Positions 1-7,695 of a DNA stretch of 34,118 nucleotides are shown here, piece by piece (position 1 is the stretch's first letter; every line of letters begins with the position of its first letter). This stretch comes from Vibrio sp. 10N.261.55.A7 (GTDB lineage: Bacteria; Pseudomonadota; Gammaproteobacteria; Enterobacterales; Vibrionaceae). The notes beneath the pieces were generated by a model, which saw only the letters and a list, made by a program, of their open reading frames with translations, was not told the origin of the DNA and did no database searches. The stretch spans positions 1-34,118 of the forward strand of contig NZ_MCWZ01000073.1 of assembly GCF_002877365.1 (NCBI RefSeq). Direction: 5' to 3'. Position numbers and translations under genes: made by a program.

Positions 1-267
1 ATATTAAAGTGGGCTCTGGCAGCTATTTCACGTTCCTAAACTCTATGGCTGATAGCTTTATTGAGTGTCTTGTAAAGTAGCCAAACGTACATTTAAAAGT
101 ACAAACTAAAACACACTTTGTTATAAGGGTTACTGAATAACTTTTCTCATTCCTATACACTTTACAAAATAATCGCCGCAAAATAACTATGACCACTAAG
201 TTCGAAGGCTTATCGCCACGAGACTTAGTGCGTCAACTGAATAATATGGCGTAGCGACACACGGATT
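1..267. other. Left edge: upstream region of the AraC-type regulator
   Basis: No gene can be assigned with confidence. One forward frame is open from base 3 to a TAG at 78-80 (25 codons, no start inside the window), so it could be the 3' end of a gene cut by the edge, but I do not recognise the peptide. A 21-codon ATG frame also lies at 189-254, ending 13 bases before the TTG chosen for the next gene. It has no clear ribosome binding site, so I treat it only as a possible leader peptide. The rest is A/T-rich and probably holds the promoter of the regulator. No terminator-like hairpin was found. Confidence 0.4.
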
Positions 268-3200
268 TTGCTGCTGAAAGGGTATAGTTTGCTATCACGT
301 TTCGTCTTTATTTTGTCTTGTTTGCTGATGTCTTATACAGCGACCGCTATCGACATCTCCCCATCTGTGTTTTATCCATTGTCGACGCAAGCCGAAGGGC
401 GTGTTATTGCCGCAAAAAACCTGTACTTAAGCAATGAAGGTGGGCTTTGGATACATGACGTTCACGGCCGCGTTGTTTTCTATGATGGTAAAAACATTCT
501 TCCTAGACGTGGCTCGGTTCTAGACTTTACTGCAGAGCAACTTGTCTATTTAGATCAACATTTTTGGTCGTATGTTGATAATGAAATATATCGAACCGCC
601 CCAAATAAGCAGAGAGAATTAGTTTTTAGCTTAACCCCGGGTTCTTCTATCCAATCTATCGGTGCATCTGAACGCTTTATCTGGGTTGCAGATGAGCGTA
701 ATTTCTACTCCTATCATATCGATTCCGGTGAATTCAGTTCTTTTTCGTTAATGGAGTTGTATCAATCCACTCAGATGAGTCGAGTCTCTATCAACGATGC
801 AAAGAAAATACGCTCCAAATGGGTGCTAGCGACTAACTCAGGTGTGTTTTTGTCTGGAGATTCCGGTTTCTCGCATGTGTCCGCATCGGGCAGTAAACAT
901 ATCGAAACACTGTATTACTCTCAGTCTCGGAGCGAGTTGGTTATAGGATCACGTTCGGGCGCTACGATCATCAATATTAAAGAACCTAATGGCGTAAACC
1001 AAATACTCGACAAAAAACATATTCTTTCGATTATTGAAGCTGGAAACGAATATTGGATTGGTACAGAAACGGGATTGTATGCGTTCAACCACCAGTCAGG
1101 TTTAACGTATGAACTACAAAGTGGTGTTAGTCCAAAATATGAATTAGATGGACAAAAAATCTACGCATTAGTTAACGACGGAAAAATGGGGATATGGATA
1201 GCGACGGAACAGGGTATCCGATATTTCTCTGAGTACAGTAACAAGTTTCGCAGAGTGCCTAAGCATTTACTGACGTACAACAACGCGAGTGAAACCCTAA
1301 CAAAGATCGTCAAAAACGAGAATAAAGAAGGGTATTGGTTAATCTCCAACAGAGGCCTTTACCTCGTCTCTTTAGGTGAAACGCCTACGAGAACACTCAT
1401 CTATTCAGACAGTCAGGTGTTTGACCTTGTTGAAAACCAAGAAGTACTCATTCTGGCTACCTCTACTGGTCTTGTCTGTATTGATATAAAAACTGGCGAT
1501 GTGATTGAGAAAGATGGTTTGCCCAGATCTTTAAAATCTCAGGCTATAGAACAGTTGGAGATTGGCAACGACGGCACCATCTGGGGAGTGACTGAATCGA
1601 CACTTTGGTCATTTAATTCCGCCAGTATTGGCCTTAAAAATTATGAAGATCAATGGATGGTAAGCAGCTTTATGCCTGCTAAAGTTACTCTGTTGAGAGC
1701 AACTCAAACGTTGGGTTTACTGATTGGTACGGATCATGGGCTGTATCAATTAAAGAATGAAAAGATACGTTTTTTCAAAGATAGCACTCAGTTTGGGCAT
1801 GTTGTCGCGATTAAAGAGGTCGAAGAAGATGTCTGGGTTGCTTCGACATATGGGCTCTATCGAATCACGGATCGAACGGTGTTCTCGCAACCTATCCCTT
1901 TAATAGAACAAAATATTAGCCCTAAGTGTCTTATTCGAAGTCGTCATGGTGTTTGGCTAACTTCTTCGGCAGGACTCACCTTCTATGACACATCAGGCTC
2001 GATTGTTAAACACGTCGGGGCACCTTTTGGTGTTCTGAACAATGAGTTTGTTTCTAGCCTATGCGACCCGAGTAATGATGGGGTCAATGGCCTTTTGTTA
2101 GGCACGGTCAGCGGGCTTATATCGGTTAATGAAACGTTGCTATTGAATGCGCCTTTACCGAGTTACCAAGTCCTTTTCAGCCAAATTAATGTCAATCAAA
2201 AAACAATATCACTAGGGAACAAACTGCCAGAGCGTTTCACCATTAAGTATGGGGATTCCATCAGTTTTCAAGTAGGAATCATTCCTTGGAGTCACAGTGA
2301 GCAATTGTACTACCGACTTAACTTCGAGAAAGAGTGGAGTGAGTTTGAAGGGCATTTACTTTCTTTTGACCATTTGATGCCAGGTACTCATACCTTAGAG
2401 ATCAAACGAACGTCATTAACTGGCGTAAGCAGCGATGTCATCCAACAAGTCTTCACTGTTTCAGAGCCTTGGTATTTATCACGTTGGGCAATCGCTGGTG
2501 GTGTTCTACTCGCTTTAGTTTTGTTAGGCGTGGCCTCATTCTGGCGGTCTCGCATTGTTGCAGCATCGAATAAAGTATTGAAAGCTAAAGTGTCTTTGAA
2601 GACAAACCAACTACGACATCAGAGCCGAATTCTACTGACCAACAATCAACAGCTGAGAAAACAATTAGAAGTGAGGCACCTTATTTTTAATCAAGTTATC
2701 ACTTCAGTGCAGGACAACTTGTCTAACTTAGCGAGGAATAATCAAAGAGAGCGCTCTTTATCGTCTCAAGATGTTATTCAATTGGTATCGAAAGAGTTAG
2801 AAATACTCAGAGATGTTAAAAGTAATGGGAGTGGTACTAAACAGATATTTGACCTTTCTCTCGTTGTATCTACCGTCCTATCGGGGTGGGAGTCAGAGTT
2901 CGCTAAGTCTGGAATAGCCACTCAATTTATATGCCGTGAAAAGGACGTATTGGTTGAGTTACATAGCTTCAATCTAGATGTCGTGCTAAACACTATGCTA
3001 GATAGTGTTCTAGAAAGAGGCTTTAAAAACCAAGATGTGCTTGTCGAGCTATCCATAGAGGGCAATCTCGCTTCTGTAAAAATGATTGATTCTGGTCGAG
3101 AGTTTCCTGACATAGAGAAATATGACCAAGCGACATCACTTGACCTTAGTATTTATAATCTGCCTGCGTTGGTTTCTGAGAGTGGTGGGCAACTCAAATA

Positions 3201-3654
3201 TTACGTCTCTAAGGAGCGAAACCTCATTGAGGTCTCTTGGCCGTTAGTAAATAACGCAGAAGAAGAGTTACCTTCAGGTGATGTTGATGTGACAAAAACG
3301 GTTGATGCTAGCAAAGAAGACCGGAGTTGGGTGACCAAGGTTGAAAGCCTTCTTGCTCAACACTATGCCGATCCCGATTTCGGTACAGCAACGGCGGCAA
3401 AGCTGCTGTTTATTTCAGAACGAAGTCTTCAACGCCGATTCAAAACCAGCCACGGACGAACGTTCAAAGAAACACTCAATGAATATCGCTTAGACAAAGC
3501 GGTTAAGAAATTACTGGCCGGTGAAAAGGTTTCCGATGTCGCGTTTGACTGCGGCTACAACGACCCCTCTTACTTTAGCCAACGCTTCAAACATCACTTT
3601 GGTGTTCCCCCTTCTCAGTTTGTCGACGGTTATACCAACACGACCGATAAATAG
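268..3654 (+). CDS. Membrane-bound AraC-family regulator with periplasmic beta-propeller sensor
   Basis: A 1128-residue one-protein sensor and regulator. It begins with a hydrophobic signal/anchor (about 1-27). Beta-propeller repeats follow (about 35-630), with repeated IGT/GLY, WIATxxGI and WVASxxGLY strands typical of two-component propeller (Reg_prop) blades. A Y_Y_Y-type Ig-like domain spans about 635-735 and a transmembrane helix about 738-760. A coiled-coil-like stretch comes next, then a region (about 862-995) that resembles a histidine-kinase ATPase fold but lacks clear N and G boxes. A C-terminal AraC helix-turn-helix pair ends the protein (about 1021-1122). The layout recalls Bacteroides hybrid two-component regulators, but no receiver domain and no obvious phosphorylatable histidine motif are visible, so the signal probably passes directly through the membrane, as in ToxR-like proteins. 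The start is TTG at 268; an in-frame stop at 238-240 limits upstream options, and ATG at 328 would remove most of the signal. The ligand is unknown; many propeller/Y_Y_Y sensors detect glycans, but that is inference. Confidence 0.85.
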   Translation: MLLKGYSLLSRFVFILSCLLMSYTATAIDISPSVFYPLSTQAEGRVIAAKNLYLSNEGGLWIHDVHGRVVFYDGKNILPRRGSVLDFTAEQLVYLDQHFWSYVDNEIYRTAPNKQRELVFSLTPGSSIQSIGASERFIWVADERNFYSYHIDSGEFSSFSLMELYQSTQMSRVSINDAKKIRSKWVLATNSGVFLSGDSGFSHVSASGSKHIETLYYSQSRSELVIGSRSGATIINIKEPNGVNQILDKKHILSIIEAGNEYWIGTETGLYAFNHQSGLTYELQSGVSPKYELDGQKIYALVNDGKMGIWIATEQGIRYFSEYSNKFRRVPKHLLTYNNASETLTKIVKNENKEGYWLISNRGLYLVSLGETPTRTLIYSDSQVFDLVENQEVLILATSTGLVCIDIKTGDVIEKDGLPRSLKSQAIEQLEIGNDGTIWGVTESTLWSFNSASIGLKNYEDQWMVSSFMPAKVTLLRATQTLGLLIGTDHGLYQLKNEKIRFFKDSTQFGHVVAIKEVEEDVWVASTYGLYRITDRTVFSQPIPLIEQNISPKCLIRSRHGVWLTSSAGLTFYDTSGSIVKHVGAPFGVLNNEFVSSLCDPSNDGVNGLLLGTVSGLISVNETLLLNAPLPSYQVLFSQINVNQKTISLGNKLPERFTIKYGDSISFQVGIIPWSHSEQLYYRLNFEKEWSEFEGHLLSFDHLMPGTHTLEIKRTSLTGVSSDVIQQVFTVSEPWYLSRWAIAGGVLLALVLLGVASFWRSRIVAASNKVLKAKVSLKTNQLRHQSRILLTNNQQLRKQLEVRHLIFNQVITSVQDNLSNLARNNQRERSLSSQDVIQLVSKELEILRDVKSNGSGTKQIFDLSLVVSTVLSGWESEFAKSGIATQFICREKDVLVELHSFNLDVVLNTMLDSVLERGFKNQDVLVELSIEGNLASVKMIDSGREFPDIEKYDQATSLDLSIYNLPALVSESGGQLKYYVSKERNLIEVSWPLVNNAEEELPSGDVDVTKTVDASKEDRSWVTKVESLLAQHYADPDFGTATAAKLLFISERSLQRRFKTSHGRTFKETLNEYRLDKAVKKLLAGEKVSDVAFDCGYNDPSYFSQRFKHHFGVPPSQFVDGYTNTTDK

Positions 3655-3957
3655 AGCTCAATTTTCACTCTGCCTCTCGAATGGTAAGTTCAGGGTGTTC
3701 TTTGGGCTCTCAACGCTCACCTTTACACGTTTAATCCCAATCTATTTGCAGAAACTAAATTGTCGCGCTCTGCTGCTCTCTAGACCGTATTGAGAGATCT
3801 TCGCTTAGATATCTAGATAGCGGGATCTGCGAATTGGGGCGTATTTGAGGTTGTCAGTTAGGGTATATGCGTACCGGATCTGTAGAAAATGATGTAAAAA
3901 TTTCAAGTGGAAGCTGAGTTATTGAAAGAGTGGTTTACGGAGGGGAAGAAAAAAATT

Positions 3958-4045
3958 CGTGGCATAGCCGGGGGACTATACCACGGGCGTCAATGACACC
4001 TTCGCTTGCTGCCGGAGTGATATAGCCAAGCTATACCACCTCTGG
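3958..4045. repeat. Paired dyad-symmetric hairpins with a shared stem
   Basis: Two stem-loops share one stem motif. The first is CGTGGCATAG, an 8-base loop, then CTATACCACG (3958-3985; 9 of 10 positions pair). The second is GTGATATAGC, loop CAA, GCTATACCAC (4017-4039; 9 of 10 pair), and it can be extended by CCGGAG (4012-4017) against CTCTGG (4040-4045) with a bulge. In both, the right arm reads CTATACCAC and the left arm carries the single mismatch. A third, unrelated perfect 5-bp hairpin (AGAGG/CCTCT) lies at 4055-4069. None is followed by a T-run, so they are unlikely to be intrinsic terminators. They could be a palindromic dispersed repeat, a processed RNA or a pair of operators. Confidence 0.5.
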
Positions 4046-4361
4046 AATTTGTTTAGAGGGAATACCTCTCGACGTGGTTAACTATAAAATACCCTACTTA
4101 TTTTACTTATAAAAATAACGACAACTTACTGTAAGAAAACCGACAGTTTCTCTGTATTTTCTTTAAGTTGTTGTTGTTGCTGGATTTAATTTCATTTTCT
4201 TCGTTCTTTGTATTATTGATTCAGATTTTAACTGTGAGTTGGAATGTAGATATTAACGTTTTTGACGTGTTGAAAATTTACGTTTTTAACGGTGTCATTT
4301 ATGGAAATATTGATTTCACACAATATGTATCTGAATGTTTCGGCATAGAATTGCTATCACA

Positions 4362-4380
4362 AATAATAATCCTTCTCATT
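4362..4380. promoter_or_regulatory. Possible Fur box before feoA
   Basis: The 19 bases here match the classical Fur consensus (GATAATGATAATCATTATC) at about 11 positions, mainly in the left half. The site lies 20 bases before the feoA ATG. Fur control of feo is common in gammaproteobacteria, but this match is weak and no -35/-10 pair was fixed, so the call is tentative. Confidence 0.25.
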
Positions 4381-4399
4381 AGCATTGTGTGTGTTGAAT

Positions 4400-4630
4400 A
4401 TGAAACTATCTGAACTTGAACAAGGTGAGAGCGCTGTCATTCAGTCGTTCCAATCGTTGTCACTAGAAACTCGAAAGAAGCTTATGGTCATGGGGGTGTT
4501 ACCGAATACACCCGTGACATTGTTACGTCGTGCCCCTCTTGGTGAACCTCTTCAAATCGACGTGCGCGGTGTTTCTTTAGCCTTAAGAGAAAATATTGCG
4601 GCTGCTGTCTTAGTGGAGAGAAAAGCATGA
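4400..4630 (+). CDS. feoA: Ferrous iron transport protein A
   Basis: A small SH3-like cytoplasmic protein of the Feo ferrous-iron uptake system, thought to act on FeoB. The 76-residue product begins MKLSELEQGE and contains the family's hydrophobic core, VMGVLPNTPV and RRAPLGEPLQIDVRG, followed by the conserved segment SLALRENIAAAV. I chose ATG at 4400, which gives the usual FeoA length. An upstream in-frame TTG at 4385 would add only five unlikely residues. No strong ribosome binding site precedes either start. The stop codon overlaps the feoB start (ATGA at 4627-4630), so the two are translationally coupled. Confidence 0.95.
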   Translation: MKLSELEQGESAVIQSFQSLSLETRKKLMVMGVLPNTPVTLLRRAPLGEPLQIDVRGVSLALRENIAAAVLVERKA

Positions 4631-6894
4631 GCTATCAAATTCTAACGGTCGGTAACCCGAATAGCGGAAAGACAACGCTATTTAACGCATTAACCGGTGC
4701 TAAGCAGCAGGTCGGTAACTGGGCTGGTGTCACGGTAGAAAAGAAAACGGGTGATTTTTCCCATGCAGGGGAAACATTCAATCTCACGGATTTACCCGGT
4801 ATCTACGCGTTAGACAGTGGCAATGACGAAAACAGTATTGATGAATCCATCGCATCAAAAGCGGTGTTAACACATTCTGCGGATCTGATTATTAACGTGG
4901 TTGATGCCACGTGCCTTGAACGTTCGTTATACATGACTCTTCAATTAAGAGAGCTTGGACGTCCAATGATTGTTGTTTTGAATAAGATAGATGCCTTATT
5001 GAGAGATGGTCAAAAAGTCGATGCGAAAAAGCTAGAGCAGAAGCTAGGTTGCCCCGTTATGCTGCTGTCAGCTAACGATCGCAATCGAGTGTCAGAGTTT
5101 AAAGAGCGATTGCACAAGACTATCGTACAAGGCGTGGCTCTGCATACGCTCAACCTTGATTACAGTTCTGAATTTGAAGAGTGTATTTCTGACATTGAAC
5201 CTATTTTCTCTGATGAAACCGTTACGGCAAGATCGCTGTCAATTAGAGCGCTCGAAAATGATCGATTGGTTCTTAATAGTCTAAATGACCAAGACCGATT
5301 GAAAGTCGCTGAGGTGCAAAAGCGCTCAGCCATTGATATTGATTTGCTCGTTGCAGATACTAAGTACACACATTTACATGAGCTTGTTAAACAAGTTAGA
5401 AAAACGAAAGGCAAACTCAGCCATAGCTTCACAGAAAAAGCAGACAGTGTCATTTTGAATAAGTGGGTTGGTATTCCTTTTTTCTTTTTCGTCATGTACT
5501 TGATGTTCATGTTCTCAATTAACATCGGTAGTGCTTTTATCGATTTCTTCGATATTGGTGTCGGTGCTCTATTAGTTGATGGCGGGCACTATTTATTGGA
5601 TGACCACCTTCCTGTTTGGTTAGTGACACTATTGGCCGATGGTGTGGGAGGTGGTATTCAAACGGTTGCTACATTTATCCCTGTGATTGCGTGCCTGTAT
5701 CTGTTTTTAGCCGTCCTTGAAAGTTCTGGTTATATGTCTAGAGCGGCGTTCGTTTTAGACAAAGTGATGCAGAAAATAGGCTTACCTGGTAAAGCGTTCG
5801 TGCCCTTAGTGTTGGGTTTTGGCTGTAATGTGCCATCAATCATGGCAACGAGAACACTAGACCAGGAAAGAGAACGAAAACTGGCCGCTTCAATGGCACC
5901 GTTTATGTCCTGTGGTGCGCGTCTACCTGTTTATGCCTTGTTTGCGGCTGCGTTCTTCCCTGATAGCGGTCAAAACATTGTATTTGCACTTTATTTGCTT
6001 GGAATCGTAGCGGCTGTTTTCACCGGTTTAATCTTAAAGCACACCATTTATCCAGGTTCTAGTGATAGCTTAATCATGGAAATGCCAGATTATGAATTTC
6101 CGACACTGCAGAATATTCTGATCAAAACCTGGCAAAAACTGAAACGTTTTGTACTCGGGGCAGGAAAAACCATTGTTATCGTTGTTACTATCTTGAGCTT
6201 TTTCAACTCGTTGGGAACAGATGGAAGCTTTGGTAATGAAGACAGTGATACGTCTGTTCTATCTAAAGCATCGCAAGTGGTCACCCCTGTATTCGCTCCG
6301 ATTGGTATCAATCAAGACAACTGGCCGGCGACGGTGGGTATCATTACGGGCATTTTCGCGAAAGAAGCAGTCGTAGGTACGCTAAACAGTTTGTACACAT
6401 CTTCAGAAGAAGAGGTCAGTGAGTATGACTTAATGTCTAGCCTTGAAGAAGCGGTTATGTCGATTCCTGAAAACCTCGTTGGTATTAGCTACTCTGACCC
6501 ACTTGGAATTGAAGTCGGTGATCTGACAGATATGGATTCGGTGGCAGACGAGCAGGATGTGGATACATCAATATTTGGTAATCTAAAGGCGCACTTTGTC
6601 TCTGGCCATGCTGCGTTTGCTTACCTCATTTTCATCTTGATATACACGCCATGTGTGGCTGCTATGGGGGCTTATGTCAGAGAATTCGGCCATAAGTTCG
6701 CAAGATTCATTGCTGTTTGGACTATGGGGCTAGCCTACGGAAGTGCCGCACTCTATTATCAAGCTTCACAGATTGTCACCCAGCCGCTGACTAGCTTGGC
6801 TTGGATTGCATCTATTTTGGCATTGGCTTTTATTTGCTATGGATACTTGAAGCGTAGAAGTGATTCGCCACAGCTTGTGGAGAAAACGGTATGA
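4627..6894 (+). CDS. feoB: Ferrous iron transporter FeoB
   Basis: The inner-membrane Fe(II) permease, 755 residues (E. coli FeoB has 773). The N-terminal G domain shows G1 GNPNSGKT (9-16), G3 DLPG (55-58) and G4 NKID (119-122). A helical GDI-like linker follows to about residue 270. The C-terminal membrane part starts near residue 280 and contains the two Gate regions, including the conserved segments SSGYMSRAAF, GFGCNVPSIMATR and SCGARLPVY. These hold the cysteines (GCN, SCGAR) that are conserved in the permease core. It overlaps feoA and feoC by ATGA at both ends, so the three genes form one operon. Confidence 0.98.
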   Translation: MSYQILTVGNPNSGKTTLFNALTGAKQQVGNWAGVTVEKKTGDFSHAGETFNLTDLPGIYALDSGNDENSIDESIASKAVLTHSADLIINVVDATCLERSLYMTLQLRELGRPMIVVLNKIDALLRDGQKVDAKKLEQKLGCPVMLLSANDRNRVSEFKERLHKTIVQGVALHTLNLDYSSEFEECISDIEPIFSDETVTARSLSIRALENDRLVLNSLNDQDRLKVAEVQKRSAIDIDLLVADTKYTHLHELVKQVRKTKGKLSHSFTEKADSVILNKWVGIPFFFFVMYLMFMFSINIGSAFIDFFDIGVGALLVDGGHYLLDDHLPVWLVTLLADGVGGGIQTVATFIPVIACLYLFLAVLESSGYMSRAAFVLDKVMQKIGLPGKAFVPLVLGFGCNVPSIMATRTLDQERERKLAASMAPFMSCGARLPVYALFAAAFFPDSGQNIVFALYLLGIVAAVFTGLILKHTIYPGSSDSLIMEMPDYEFPTLQNILIKTWQKLKRFVLGAGKTIVIVVTILSFFNSLGTDGSFGNEDSDTSVLSKASQVVTPVFAPIGINQDNWPATVGIITGIFAKEAVVGTLNSLYTSSEEEVSEYDLMSSLEEAVMSIPENLVGISYSDPLGIEVGDLTDMDSVADEQDVDTSIFGNLKAHFVSGHAAFAYLIFILIYTPCVAAMGAYVREFGHKFARFIAVWTMGLAYGSAALYYQASQIVTQPLTSLAWIASILALAFICYGYLKRRSDSPQLVEKTV

Positions 6895-7121
6895 TTCTTT
6901 CTGCCCTATTTGAATACATTTCCGAACATGGAACATTAAGCCGAAGCAAGCTTGCTAGCAAGTTTTTGATGAGTGAAGATGGCGTGGATGTGATGCTTAA
7001 TGTTTGGGTGAAGAAAGGCAAAATAAGTCGGATGATCGATACCAATAAGCATGGCGAAATCACTCAAGTTCGATACAAACGAAATGAATTCGACAGCTTG
7101 TCTATGACAGTCACGATGTAG
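6891..7121 (+). CDS. feoC: FeoC-like winged-helix protein
   Basis: The third gene of the feo operon: 76 residues, starting inside the feoB stop (ATGA). The fold is a small winged helix (LFEYISEHGTLSRSKLASKF, then a recognition-helix-like stretch to about residue 45). The enterobacterial protein has a cysteine cluster proposed to hold an iron-sulfur centre; this one has no cysteine at all. Cysteine-free FeoC proteins are known in Vibrio, where FeoC is thought to bind the FeoB G domain rather than sense iron through a cluster. The identification rests on position and fold more than on sequence motifs. Confidence 0.88.
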   Translation: MILSALFEYISEHGTLSRSKLASKFLMSEDGVDVMLNVWVKKGKISRMIDTNKHGEITQVRYKRNEFDSLSMTVTM

Positions 7122-7146
7122 CTGTTTGGAATTGCTCACCCTTAAT

Positions 7147-7175
7147 AATGCCGCTATCGCTAGCGGCATTTCTCA
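7147..7175 (+). terminator. Intrinsic terminator of feoABC
   Basis: A perfect 10-bp stem, AATGCCGCTA / TAGCGGCATT, with loop TCGC lies 25 bases after the feoC stop, followed by the T-rich TCTCATTGTTT. The reverse complement is followed only by ATTATT, so it may also work weakly for the convergent HIT gene, whose stop is 33 bases away. Confidence 0.85.
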
Positions 7176-7203
7176 TTGTTTAAATGGTGTCTAAACCGAG
7201 AGA

Positions 7204-7638
7204 TTAATGAGCAAAAGGGCTGAACAAAGTGCTGAGTGAAAGCACATTCTTGATTCGTGTTACCATTTCGTGTTGCTCGTCGTCATCTCTGAAGACGCCT
7301 TTAGTGTTACCCCAAATAGGCCCTGGCCATGCTTCATCACTTTCAAATCGGGCAATATGATGAATGTGAAGCTGAGGAACCATATTACCAAGAGCGCCTA
7401 AATTGAGTTTATCTGGCATGAAAGTGGCTTCTAGTGCTTGGCATACGGCTTGAGATTCGTAAAGAAACTGCTGCTGCTCTTTCATCGTGAGATGGTGGAG
7501 TTCTTTCAGAACAGCACGTTTAGGGACTAAGATGACCCAAGGTACCGCCTTATCTTTATGCAAAAGCGCTAATGAAAGTGGGAATTCACCGATAACGCTG
7601 GTGTCTTTCATTAGTTGAGGATGAAGTTCAAAACTCAT
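7204..7638 (-). CDS. HIT (histidine triad) family nucleotide hydrolase
   Basis: A 144-residue HIT-superfamily protein, likely a nucleoside phosphate hydrolase or transferase. The triad region reads NMVPQLHIHHIARFE with histidines at 91, 93 and 94, a variant triad typical of one gammaproteobacterial HIT subgroup, followed by the subgroup hallmark AWPGPIWG. The start is ATG at 7638, preceded on the minus strand by a good AAGGA ribosome binding site. It lies 57 bases downstream of the ribN-like transporter on the same strand with no terminator between, so it is probably transcribed from the riboswitch-controlled promoter. Substrate is unknown. Confidence 0.9.
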   Translation of the reverse strand: MSFELHPQLMKDTSVIGEFPLSLALLHKDKAVPWVILVPKRAVLKELHHLTMKEQQQFLYESQAVCQALEATFMPDKLNLGALGNMVPQLHIHHIARFESDEAWPGPIWGNTKGVFRDDDEQHEMVTRIKNVLSLSTLFSPFAH

Positions 7639-7695
7639 TGTCTTTCCTTAAAACCGCCAAACGTTAACTCGGCGTATTGTACTATTTGAAACGTA

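Larger units (their letters stand above)
3655..4399. other. Long intergenic region between the AraC-type regulator and feoA
   Basis: A 745-base stretch without a convincing gene. Open frames here are short, start with non-ATG codons and encode low-complexity hydrophobic peptides. The first 300 bases show nothing specific. From 3958 to 4069 there are three stem-loops, two of them with nearly the same stem sequence (separate entry). From about 4080 to 4399 the DNA is very A/T-rich and must hold the feo promoter. A weak Fur-box-like sequence lies just before feoA. No clear terminator for the upstream regulator was seen. Confidence 0.55.

Noticed and set aside
3958..4045. Vibrio integron attC/VCR site
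   Set aside because: The conserved core bases of attC sites (RYYYAAC / GTTRRRY) are not at the ends of the dyad, and no integrase or cassette genes are near.
4168..4413. An 81-codon forward frame upstream of feoA
   Set aside because: It starts with TTG, encodes a low-complexity hydrophobic peptide from A/T-rich DNA, overlaps the feoA start and has no recognisable family or ribosome binding site.
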